This document shows positions 38,466 to 45,540 of a stretch of 45,540 nucleotides of DNA, in pieces. The translations under genes were made by a program, and so were the position numbers. The first letter of the stretch is position 1. The number at the start of each line of letters is the position of its first letter. The DNA lies in the NCBI GenBank assembly GCA_030428105.1, contig JAUIBE010000020.1, forward strand, positions 1-45,540. The letters are read 5' to 3'. Below the pieces are notes generated by a model. It made no database searches, was not told the DNA's origin, and worked only from the letters and a program-made list of their open reading frames with translations. Source of the stretch: Gammaproteobacteria bacterium (lineage in GTDB: Bacteria > Pseudomonadota > Gammaproteobacteria > Xanthomonadales > SZUA-36).

Positions 38466-40658
38466 ATGATTTTGGCAACCACCCTTATTGCCCTGGCTGC
38501 GCAATCCGCAGCGGCAGCCAACGACGAGGGTCAGACCCCGCTTGAACTCGCCCCCATCACCGTGGAGGCCGAGAAGTACCCCACGGAAGAACGCGACATT
38601 GCGGCGACCGTGACGGTAATTGACGACACCCGCATTGATCGTGAACTGGCGCGCTCGATGGAGGACCTGGTGCGTTACGAGCCTGGCATTGATGTGCCTT
38701 ACCAGGGCAGCCGTTTCGGCAGTTCAGGCATCGTCATTCGCGGCATCGGTGGCAACCGGGTGCGGATGGAGGTGGACGGTGTGCCGCTTTCCGATGCGTT
38801 CTCGATTGGCGATTTCTCCAATGCCAGCCGCGATTTCGTGGATGTCGATTCTCTCAAGCAGGTGGAAATTACCCGCGGGCCATCTTCGGCGCTGTTCGGT
38901 TCCAACGCCGTGGGCGGTGTGGTGAGCTTCGTCACCAAGGACCCGGTGGATTACCTGGCCGGCGACCCGGTGCAGGTGAATGCAAAGGGCGGCTATTACA
39001 GCTCGGACGACAGCTGGGTGGGCAATGCGACGGTTGCCGGGGAAAGCGGCGACTGGGCGGCCATGGTGCAGGGCACCTGGCGCCAGGGCCATGAACGCCA
39101 GGACATCGAGGCCGACCCGCACGACTACGACTCGCTCAACGTGCTAGCCAAGCTGACCCACGGCGACCTGGCGGCCGGCGGCCTGCGTTTCACAGTGGAG
39201 CGCTTTGAAGAGGACAGCAACACCGACGTGGTCTCCCTGCAGGGTGTGCAGAATTTCAGCGCCGCGTTTGGCTTCCCCTACATCATCACCACGGAAAGTG
39301 TGCTGGCCGACGACAGCCGCGAACGCACCCGTCTGAGCCTCGGCCAGGAGTCATCGACCGGTTGGCTGGGTACCTCGTTTTTGCGCTGGCGCGCGTATTA
39401 CCAGGACAGTGAAACTGAACAGACCTCGTTTGAGCGCCGCTCCACCAACATTGGTGGCCGGATCACCCCCGTGGAACGAGAGCGTTCCTTCCGTTTTGAG
39501 CAGGACCTGTTTGGCGCCGAGCTGAACCTGGTGAACGAGTTCGCCTGGGGAAGCACCGACCACGTGCTGTCATACGGCGCCGAGTTCGAGGTGGCGGATA
39601 CCAGCCAGATTCGCGATGGCATTGAGTATGACCTGATCACCGGCGAATCCAGCAGCCAGGTGGGCCCGGATGATTTCCCGGTACGCGATTTCCCTAATTC
39701 GGACACCACCTCTTACGGTATCTACCTGCAGGACAAGATCAGTTTCGGGGCCTTCTCGCTGATTCCCGGGATCCGCTGGGACCGCTACCAACTGGACCCG
39801 GAGCTTGACCCGATTTTTGCCGAGGACAACCCCGGAATCGAGCCAACCGACCTGGACGAGTCCTCGACTTCTCCGAAGCTTGGCGCCTTGTGGGACGTGA
39901 ACGACGACTGGCAGCTCTGGGCCCAGTACTCCGAGGGCTTTCGTGCGCCGCCGGTTAACGATGTGAATGTGGGTTTTACCAACTTCCAGTTTGGCTACAT
40001 CACCATTCCCAACCCCGACCTCGAGAGCGAAACCTCCAAGGGCTACGAGGTGGGCGTTCGCTACTCCACCAGCACAGCGCGCTTCAACCTGAGTTACTAC
40101 GACACCGACTATGACGACTTCATCCAGTCGTTCCAGACGGTGGGCTTTGACCCGGCTACCGGCCTGATCGTGTTCCAGTCGGTGAACGTGGACGCTGTTT
40201 CCATCAACGGCATCGAGACCCAGTTCGAGTGGGCGCCCGCGGCCTTTCCCGACGGCTTGAGCCTGCGGTTTGCTGCGTCCTACTCGGAAGGCGACAACGA
40301 CGTTACCGGCCTGCCGTTGAACACCATTGCGCCGCTTAATGCGGTGCTGGGGCTGGACTACGCCGGCCAGAACGGTCGCTGGGGCGCCAGTGTCCTGGCG
40401 CGAGGCGCCGATAAGCAGGACCGGGTGGATGACTCAGCGGGTTCGCTTTATATCCCCGATGGCTACGTGGTGTTCGACGCCACCGCCTGGTTCCGGCCAA
40501 CGCCGGGCACTCGCATCCGCGCAGGGCTGTTCAACCTTACCGACAAGGACTACACGGCCTGGCTGGACGTGGCCGGGCTTCCGGCCGATGTGCCCAACCC
40601 CGAGCGGTTCCAGAGCCCAGGGTTCAATGTTGGCTTGCAGCTCGACCTGGAGTTTTAA
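38466..40658 (+). CDS. TonB-dependent receptor, heme/hemoglobin type, Fur-regulated
   Basis: The 730-residue receptor has a short signal (MILATTLIALAAQSAAAA). A TonB-box-like APITVEAEK leads into a plug with IVIRGIGGNRVRMEVDGVPLS-type sequence, and the barrel ends LQLDLEF. SEGFRAPP and IPNPDL are the FRAP/NPDL motifs of heme receptors such as HmuR/HemR. The histidine usually found between them is absent. A Fur box upstream and the DUF6607 gene downstream fit iron or heme uptake. AGGAGA precedes ATG 38466 by nine bases. The ligand is inferred from motif and regulation. Confidence 0.9.
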   Translation: MILATTLIALAAQSAAAANDEGQTPLELAPITVEAEKYPTEERDIAATVTVIDDTRIDRELARSMEDLVRYEPGIDVPYQGSRFGSSGIVIRGIGGNRVRMEVDGVPLSDAFSIGDFSNASRDFVDVDSLKQVEITRGPSSALFGSNAVGGVVSFVTKDPVDYLAGDPVQVNAKGGYYSSDDSWVGNATVAGESGDWAAMVQGTWRQGHERQDIEADPHDYDSLNVLAKLTHGDLAAGGLRFTVERFEEDSNTDVVSLQGVQNFSAAFGFPYIITTESVLADDSRERTRLSLGQESSTGWLGTSFLRWRAYYQDSETEQTSFERRSTNIGGRITPVERERSFRFEQDLFGAELNLVNEFAWGSTDHVLSYGAEFEVADTSQIRDGIEYDLITGESSSQVGPDDFPVRDFPNSDTTSYGIYLQDKISFGAFSLIPGIRWDRYQLDPELDPIFAEDNPGIEPTDLDESSTSPKLGALWDVNDDWQLWAQYSEGFRAPPVNDVNVGFTNFQFGYITIPNPDLESETSKGYEVGVRYSTSTARFNLSYYDTDYDDFIQSFQTVGFDPATGLIVFQSVNVDAVSINGIETQFEWAPAAFPDGLSLRFAASYSEGDNDVTGLPLNTIAPLNAVLGLDYAGQNGRWGASVLARGADKQDRVDDSAGSLYIPDGYVVFDATAWFRPTPGTRIRAGLFNLTDKDYTAWLDVAGLPADVPNPERFQSPGFNVGLQLDLEF

Positions 40659-40685
40659 AAACGTATGAATAACCGAGGGATTCCA

Positions 40686-41768
40686 ATGATCAGCAAATTC
40701 GCATCCGTGCTTGGCCTGGCCTTCCTGGCCACGGCGTGCGCGAGCACAAGCGTTCAGAACGGCTCGCAAACCGCAGCGGCTGACAACGCTAATGAGGACG
40801 AGGCCACCTACACCGCACCGGCCAAGCCGGAAACGCCTGAATTCACCCGTGTGGACAACCCCTACCATGCGGAAATTTTTGAGGGGAGCACCAGGCAGGA
40901 ACGGGACCGCCGTGCCATCCTTGCGATGCGCGGCGAGTACCGGGTTGATTTCAACTTTGAGGAGACCGTCAAGCTGGCGCCTGGTTACGAACGCCGTGAT
41001 GACAAGGTCACCGGCGGCTGGGAGACCGTGTTTGTGATCTCCGAAACGCCCACCGAGATCGTGCTGCAGCATATCCTGGTGACACCTGGCGGACACGTGG
41101 TGAAGCACTGGCGCCAGGACTGGATTTTCGAGGCTGAAGAGCGCTTCGAGTTTGCCGCCGACCAGACCTGGGCTTTGCAGAAAATTGACCCGGATCTCAC
41201 CCGCGGCGCCTGGACCCAGTGCGTGTACGAGGTTTCTGATGCACCGCGGTATTGCGGCACTGGCGAGTGGCAGCATGAGCTGGGTGCATCCACCTGGACC
41301 AGCGACTTCACCTGGCGTCCGCTTCCGCGTCGCGAGTACACCATCCGCGACGACTACAACGCGCTTGGCGCCATCAATCGCCACACCATCACGCCTTCCG
41401 GCTGGACCCATGAGCAGGACAATGTGAAGTCGGTGCGCGACGGCGCGGTGGTTGAGGCCAACCTGGTGCGCGAGTTTGGTTTCAACGACTACTACAACAT
41501 CGAGGGCTTCGATTTTCAGCCGGCCTACGAATACTGGGACCGCACCGAGCCTTTCTGGGCGCACGTTCGCGCCGCCTGGGACAAGCGACTGTGGACCGGC
41601 GAAGCGCTGGAGCTGACCACCGAGGTGGATGGCATGCCCATCATCGAGGGTACGTTTGAACTGGCCGAGCAGATGCCGGAAATCTCTGATGCCGAGCAGG
41701 TAGAAGCCATCGAAAGCCTGTTGAACGAGTGGACCCGGCCGGTAGGGTTGCCGGTGGCGGCGCGGTAG
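40686..41768 (+). CDS. DUF6607 family lipoprotein
   Basis: ATG 40686 gives a 360-residue precursor with lipobox LATAC (Cys18) and a Thr/Ala-rich linker. The core has RAILAMRGEYRVDFNFEET, VISETPTEIVLQHILV and HVVKHWRQDWIFE, which I recognise as DUF6607. This family often accompanies iron-regulated TonB receptors. The many Trp/His residues (KHWRQDW, TWTSDFTW) could contact a porphyrin, but that is speculation. An upstream ATG at 40665 would place the signal too far in, and GAGGG lies 8 bp before 40686. It is 27 bp after the receptor stop and probably in the Fur-controlled transcript. Confidence 0.85.
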   Translation: MISKFASVLGLAFLATACASTSVQNGSQTAAADNANEDEATYTAPAKPETPEFTRVDNPYHAEIFEGSTRQERDRRAILAMRGEYRVDFNFEETVKLAPGYERRDDKVTGGWETVFVISETPTEIVLQHILVTPGGHVVKHWRQDWIFEAEERFEFAADQTWALQKIDPDLTRGAWTQCVYEVSDAPRYCGTGEWQHELGASTWTSDFTWRPLPRREYTIRDDYNALGAINRHTITPSGWTHEQDNVKSVRDGAVVEANLVREFGFNDYYNIEGFDFQPAYEYWDRTEPFWAHVRAAWDKRLWTGEALELTTEVDGMPIIEGTFELAEQMPEISDAEQVEAIESLLNEWTRPVGLPVAAR

Positions 41769-41773
41769 CTACG

Positions 41774-41815
41774 CCGTCATCCCGGATAAGACTACTCGTC
41801 TTTCCGAGATGACGG
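41774..41815. repeat. Imperfect inverted repeat between converging genes
   Basis: Thirteen-base arms (CCGTCATCCCGGA, 41774-41786, and TCCGAGATGACGG, 41803-41815) pair with one mismatch around a 16-base loop. The GTCATCCCGGA sequence resembles dispersed intergenic palindromes common in proteobacteria, and the hairpin may also act as a bidirectional terminator. A partial copy, CCGGGATAACG, follows at about 41829. Confidence 0.65.
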
Positions 41816-41851
41816 GAGATCGAAAAGCCGGGATAACGCTTTTGAGCGTGG

Positions 41852-43816
41852 TCAATTCACCAGGTAGCGGCTGAAGAAGGCCATCACCGCCTGCTGGAAC
41901 ACATCGCGATTTTCCTTGCGGTCGTAGCCGTGGCCCTCGTTCAGGGCGTTCATGTACCACACAGGGATGTCCCGTTGGCGGAGTGCTTCCACCATCTGCA
42001 CGGATTCACTCACCGGCACTCGCGGGTCGTTCTCACCTTGCACCACCAGCAATGGCACATCGATGCGGCCCGCGTTGGTCAGGGGGCTGATGCGTTGCAG
42101 GAAGGCGCGCATCTCCGGGTCGCGCTCGTCGCCGTACTCGGTGCGGCGCAGGTCGCGACGGTAATCCTGGGTGTTCTCCAGGAAGGTCACGAAATTGCTG
42201 ATGCCCACCACGTCTACCGCAGCGCTGAGCCGGTCGGAGAAGTGCACTGCCGAGGCCAATGACATGTAGCCGCCGTAGCTGGCGCCGTAAACTGCAACCC
42301 GGTTTGCATCCAGGTTGGGGTTCTGCGCAATCCAGTCGAGCAGGGCGCCAATGTCCTTGACCGCGTCCTCGCGCTGGTAACCATTATCGAGGGAAAGGTA
42401 GTCGTAGCCATAGCCCACCGAGCCGCGCACATTGGGCGCAATCACCGCGGCGCCCAGTTCCGCGACCCACATCTGGAATGTGCTGCTGAATGCAGGGCGA
42501 TACTGGCTTTCCGGGCCACCGTGGATGTACACCACAACCGGGTGTGGGCCTTCGCCGTGCGGCTGGTAGACAAACGCCGGAACCTTGCGTGGCTCCTCGC
42601 CATCCATGTCGAAAGTTGGATAGCTGATCATCTCTGGCACCACGAACAGGTCGGTATCCAGGCCGCCCACCTCGCTGTAGGTCCAGCGGGTGAGCGGGCC
42701 GCCACGCAGCGGGCGCTTGCCCAGTTCCATGACAAACACGTCGCTGGGGGTCTGTGGCGTGTTCATGGTGAGCGCCAGGCGGCGGTTGTCGGGGTTAAAC
42801 GACAGTCCGAAGTAGATGCCAATGGGCATCCCTTCCACCTTCTCGAAGCGGTCGGAGTCGGTATCCAGCAGGTACAGTCGGCTGATGCCGGCCTCGTTGG
42901 TTATGAAGGCGCCGCGCGAGCCATCGTCGCTGAGGACAAACTCGGTGACATCCCAGGCAATGTCGGTGGTGATGTAAATCGGCGGGCGTTCACGGTCGAG
43001 TGACTTCCACGCCAGCTCAGCCGCTTTGCCGCGCGAGTTGGTGATGTAGTAAAAGCCGGTCTCGTCGTGATCCATGGCGGCGATGCGGTTGGCCGAAGGG
43101 TTCGTCTCGCTGCCCGCCAGCAGCCACATCTGTTCGGTTTCCAGGTCTTTCAGGTAGATGCGCGAGTCTTCCACGCTGATGTATTGCTGGATCAGCACGT
43201 AGCGGCCGTCGCGGCTAAAGGCGCCGGGGCCCCACCAGGCGCCGTCATCCGACTCGTGGATGGGCTCGACGTTCTCCGGGTTGGCCGGGTCGATCATCCA
43301 AACGTCGTTGTCTTTGCCATTGCGACGCGTGGTTTGAAAGGCCAGGCGGGTGCCCTGGTGGTTCCATAGCAGGATGCGGTTGCGGGATGCGCCGTCGGTA
43401 AGCAGGGTGGATTCGCCGGTGGTCGGGTCCAGCAGGAAAATCTGGCTGTCCTCGCTGCCGCCGCGGTCCATGGTAAACGCCACGTGGCGGCCGGATTTCT
43501 GGCCACGCACTTCGCCCACAGGCTCGCTGAAGTAGGTGAGTTGCGAGCGCGTGCCGCCAGGCTGGCGCACCCGGTGAATCTGCTGGGTGTTGCCAAATCG
43601 CGTCTTGATGTAGATGCCGCTGCCATCCTCGGTCCAGTCCTGGAACGTGGCCGAGCGTACGTTCTGGTACTGCGCCACCCGCGCCGCCAGCGACAGCGGC
43701 ACCTCGGGAATGTCCTGCAGGATAAGCTGGCCGTTGTTCACCACGCGCTCATTCACCGCCGCGAAAAGCGGCAAAGCGGTGCAAATCAGCAGCAAAAGCG
43801 CGGTTATTTTCCGCAT
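41852..43816 (-). CDS. Secreted S9 family (prolyl oligopeptidase-like) peptidase
   Basis: The 654-residue precursor has a signal peptide (MRKITALLLLICTALPLFAA). A seven-bladed WD40-like propeller (about 40-390; repeats such as GRHVAFTMDRGGSEDSQIFLL) is followed by an alpha/beta-hydrolase domain with Ser513 (YGASYGGY), Asp597 (GENDPR) and His629 (EGHGYD). VVVYIHGGPESQ is the oxyanion-hole strand. It cleaves small peptides, typically after proline or with dipeptidyl-aminopeptidase-like action, in the periplasm. ATG 43816 was preferred to 43834 because the signal begins there. It converges with the DUF6607 gene across the inverted repeat. Confidence 0.93.
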   Translation of the reverse strand: MRKITALLLLICTALPLFAAVNERVVNNGQLILQDIPEVPLSLAARVAQYQNVRSATFQDWTEDGSGIYIKTRFGNTQQIHRVRQPGGTRSQLTYFSEPVGEVRGQKSGRHVAFTMDRGGSEDSQIFLLDPTTGESTLLTDGASRNRILLWNHQGTRLAFQTTRRNGKDNDVWMIDPANPENVEPIHESDDGAWWGPGAFSRDGRYVLIQQYISVEDSRIYLKDLETEQMWLLAGSETNPSANRIAAMDHDETGFYYITNSRGKAAELAWKSLDRERPPIYITTDIAWDVTEFVLSDDGSRGAFITNEAGISRLYLLDTDSDRFEKVEGMPIGIYFGLSFNPDNRRLALTMNTPQTPSDVFVMELGKRPLRGGPLTRWTYSEVGGLDTDLFVVPEMISYPTFDMDGEEPRKVPAFVYQPHGEGPHPVVVYIHGGPESQYRPAFSSTFQMWVAELGAAVIAPNVRGSVGYGYDYLSLDNGYQREDAVKDIGALLDWIAQNPNLDANRVAVYGASYGGYMSLASAVHFSDRLSAAVDVVGISNFVTFLENTQDYRRDLRRTEYGDERDPEMRAFLQRISPLTNAGRIDVPLLVVQGENDPRVPVSESVQMVEALRQRDIPVWYMNALNEGHGYDRKENRDVFQQAVMAFFSRYLVN

Positions 43817-44029
43817 TGAAAGTGTGCCTGGCATTCGATGGATCTTGGTGGTTGTTGTCCCGTTTAATCCTATCACCTGGCGGGCGAGAGACGGGGTGCC
43901 GTGTGGGCGCTACAACGTGGACGTTGCCCGATTTACCGGAAATAGTCGAGGTAGCTGTCTTCGCTGCGCGGGTCGCGGCCTTTGCCTCTCCTTCGCCTCC
44001 ATGTGGTGCGGCGCAAGGGGCTGAACGGC

Positions 44030-44035
44030 TATACT
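44030..44035 (+). promoter_or_regulatory. Possible -10 box for glmUS
   Basis: TATACT lies 50 bp before the glmU start, within a 268-bp spacer that otherwise has no strong plus-strand signal. No good -35 is found at 17 bp. The assignment rests on the -10 match and position only. Confidence 0.35.
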
Positions 44036-44084
44036 TCACCGCCAGAAAGTGAACCGGGCTGATCCCGGAGGATCAAACGGCTTC

Positions 44085-45479
44085 ATGAGCCAGCCACTGC
44101 ACATAGTCATCCTCGCTGCCGGCGAAGGCACGCGCATGAAATCCAACCTGCCCAAGGTGCTCCACCGCATCGGCGGGCGGCCCATGCTCGTCCACCTGTT
44201 GGACACCGCGGGCGAGTTGGACCCGGCCGCCATTCACGTGGTGATTGGCAGCGGGGCGGAAGAAGTGAAGGCCGCTTGCGCTGGCCGTGAAGTGCAATGG
44301 GTGCTGCAGGAAGAGCGCAAAGGCACGGGCCATGCGGTGATGCAGGCCATGCCCAACATTCCGGATGAGGCCGTGGTGCTGGTGTTGCTGGGCGACCATC
44401 CGCTGATTCCCGCCGAAGTGCTCAAAGAGGTGGTGTCGCACAAGGCTGCGCCGCTCTCCATTTTGACCATGGAACTGGACAAGCCCAAGGGCTATGGGCG
44501 CATTGAGCGTGACCGCACCGGGCGCATCTCCAGCATCATCGAGGACAAGGACGCCACCCCGGCGCAGTGGAAGATTCGCGAGGTGAACACCGGCATCATC
44601 ATGGCGCAGGCGGAAGTGCTGCGCGCCTGGCTGGGTGCGCTGGACTGCGACAACCTCAAGCAGGAGTATTACCTGACGGACATTTTTGCCATGGCCCACA
44701 GCCAGGGCAAAGAGATTCGCAGCGTGCTGGCGCCCGACCCGCGCGACCTGCAGGGCGCCAACGACCGCCGCCAACTGGCCGCGCTGGAGCGCCGCCACCG
44801 TCACCAGACGGCGCGCAAGCTGATGAAGCGGGGCGTGCAGTTGATGGACCCAGAGCGTATCGATGTGCGCGGCAAGCTGAAAACCGGCTCCGACGTGGTG
44901 ATCGATATCAACGTGGTTCTGGAAGGCAAGAATCGCCTTGGCGATGGCGTTGTGCTGGGCCCCGGCGTGATCCTGAAAGACTGCGACCTGGCAGCCGGCA
45001 CCCACGTGCATCCCTACAGCGTGCTGGAGGGGGTGCGCACCACCGGTGCCTGCGATATAGGCCCATTCGCCCGGGTGCGCCCCGGCACCGAGCTGGCCGA
45101 GGGAACACGCATCGGCAATTTCGTGGAAGTGAAAAACAGCACGCTGGGCGCGGGCAGCAAGGCCAGCCATCTTTCCTACATCGGCGATACCCGCGTGGGA
45201 GAGCGTGTAAACATTGGCGCGGGCACCATCACCTGCAACTACGATGGGGTGAACAAGCACGCGACTGAAATCGACGATGGCGCGTTCATCGGCTCGGGCA
45301 CCCAACTGGTCGCCCCCGTGCGGGTGGGCAAAGACGCCACCATTGGCGCCGGTTCCACCATCAGCAAGGATGCGCCCGATGGCGAGCTGACCGTTTCACG
45401 CAGCCGCCAGAGCACGGTCAAGGGCTGGAAGCGTCCGCGCAAGAACCCGCCCTCGTCCGAAAGCGAAGGAAACACCTGA
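44085..45479 (+). CDS. glmU: Bifunctional UDP-GlcNAc pyrophosphorylase / glucosamine-1-P acetyltransferase
   Basis: The 464-residue protein is complete. The N-terminal uridylyltransferase domain has LAAGEGTRMKSNLPKVLH and the UTP-binding GDHPLI with the product-site YGRI and NTGI motifs. The C-terminal left-handed beta-helix shows repeating hexapeptides and the acetyltransferase blocks RPGTELAEGTRIGNFVEVK and TITCNYDGVNKH with catalytic His. It makes UDP-GlcNAc for peptidoglycan and LPS. GGAGGA (44067-44072) precedes ATG 44085; the GTG at 44049 adds residues absent from the family. It is followed 1 bp later by glmS. Confidence 0.97.
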   Translation: MSQPLHIVILAAGEGTRMKSNLPKVLHRIGGRPMLVHLLDTAGELDPAAIHVVIGSGAEEVKAACAGREVQWVLQEERKGTGHAVMQAMPNIPDEAVVLVLLGDHPLIPAEVLKEVVSHKAAPLSILTMELDKPKGYGRIERDRTGRISSIIEDKDATPAQWKIREVNTGIIMAQAEVLRAWLGALDCDNLKQEYYLTDIFAMAHSQGKEIRSVLAPDPRDLQGANDRRQLAALERRHRHQTARKLMKRGVQLMDPERIDVRGKLKTGSDVVIDINVVLEGKNRLGDGVVLGPGVILKDCDLAAGTHVHPYSVLEGVRTTGACDIGPFARVRPGTELAEGTRIGNFVEVKNSTLGAGSKASHLSYIGDTRVGERVNIGAGTITCNYDGVNKHATEIDDGAFIGSGTQLVAPVRVGKDATIGAGSTISKDAPDGELTVSRSRQSTVKGWKRPRKNPPSSESEGNT

Positions 45480-45480
45480 T

Positions 45481-45540
45481 ATGTGTGGCATCGTTGCAGC
45501 GGCAGCGCACCGGGATGTCAGCGAGATCCTGATTTCCGGG
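45481..45540 (+). CDS. glmS: Glucosamine-6-phosphate synthase, N-terminal 20 codons (window edge)
   Basis: The visible start reads MCGIVAAAAHRDVSEILISG, matching GlmS: after removal of Met the Cys is the nucleophile of the glutaminase domain. It lies 1 bp after glmU, so the pair is co-transcribed and supplies UDP-GlcNAc synthesis. The rest of the gene is outside the window. Confidence 0.93.
   Translation, partial: MCGIVAAAAHRDVSEILISG

Noticed and set aside
44073-45305. 410-codon minus-strand frame opposite glmU
   Set aside because: glmU is unmistakable on the plus strand; the antisense frame has no domain.
1-45540. tRNA, rRNA and CRISPR arrays
   Set aside because: Scanning by eye revealed no cloverleaf with conserved TTCGA arms, no rRNA core sequence and no regularly spaced repeats.

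Overview
The window looks like chromosomal DNA of a GC-rich, Gram-negative gammaproteobacterium. The signs are lipoprotein signal peptides, two TonB-dependent receptors, a Fur-type operator, and glmU followed directly by glmS. A TonB receptor beside a TPR-sulfotransferase, together with DUF547 proteins and DUF6607, recalls marine Woeseiaceae/Xanthomonadales-like lineages, but that placement is inference. No rRNA, tRNA or CRISPR array was seen. LAYOUT. Positions 1-3500 are accessory and scarred: the right end of an IS3-type element cuts a DUF1761 gene, followed by a vapBC toxin-antitoxin pair, a methyltransferase with an apparent in-frame internal deletion, a 5'-truncated copy of the membrane-protein gene that follows it, and two weak integron attC-like sites. 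Positions 3.5-20.6 kb hold a long run of mostly + strand small housekeeping and accessory genes. These include lipoproteins, a CsaA-like protein, two VOC proteins, a zinc alcohol dehydrogenase, a MarR regulator with a clear promoter/operator, two NTF2-like proteins, a Na+/Ca2+ antiporter, an ArsN2-like acetyltransferase, a cupin, a thioesterase, cytochrome b561, an alpha/beta hydrolase, an MBL hydrolase, FAH and RidA family enzymes, a duplicated c-type cytochrome with a DUF5666-like tail, and a MOSC protein. || Positions 21-33 kb are the most unusual block. A large TonB receptor with several cysteine-bounded loops is followed, past a UUCG-loop terminator, by a TPR-sulfotransferase. Facing it is a five-gene minus-strand operon: a TPR-2OG-Fe(II) oxygenase, a secreted DUF547 protein, a transglutaminase-like TPR lipoprotein, a DUF547 lipoprotein and a third DUF547 protein. 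The three DUF547 proteins are paralogues that lack the Cys/His pattern I expect in the family. Together these genes could form an envelope system for modifying a peptide or protein, or for its uptake; that function is inference. || Positions 33-45.5 kb hold a modABC molybdate transporter fused by ATGA overlaps to a beta-carbonic anhydrase, then an unrecognised HEWGH-containing protein. Next is a Fur-controlled heme-type TonB receptor with a DUF6607 lipoprotein, then a secreted S9 peptidase on the minus strand, glmU, and the first 20 codons of glmS at the window edge.
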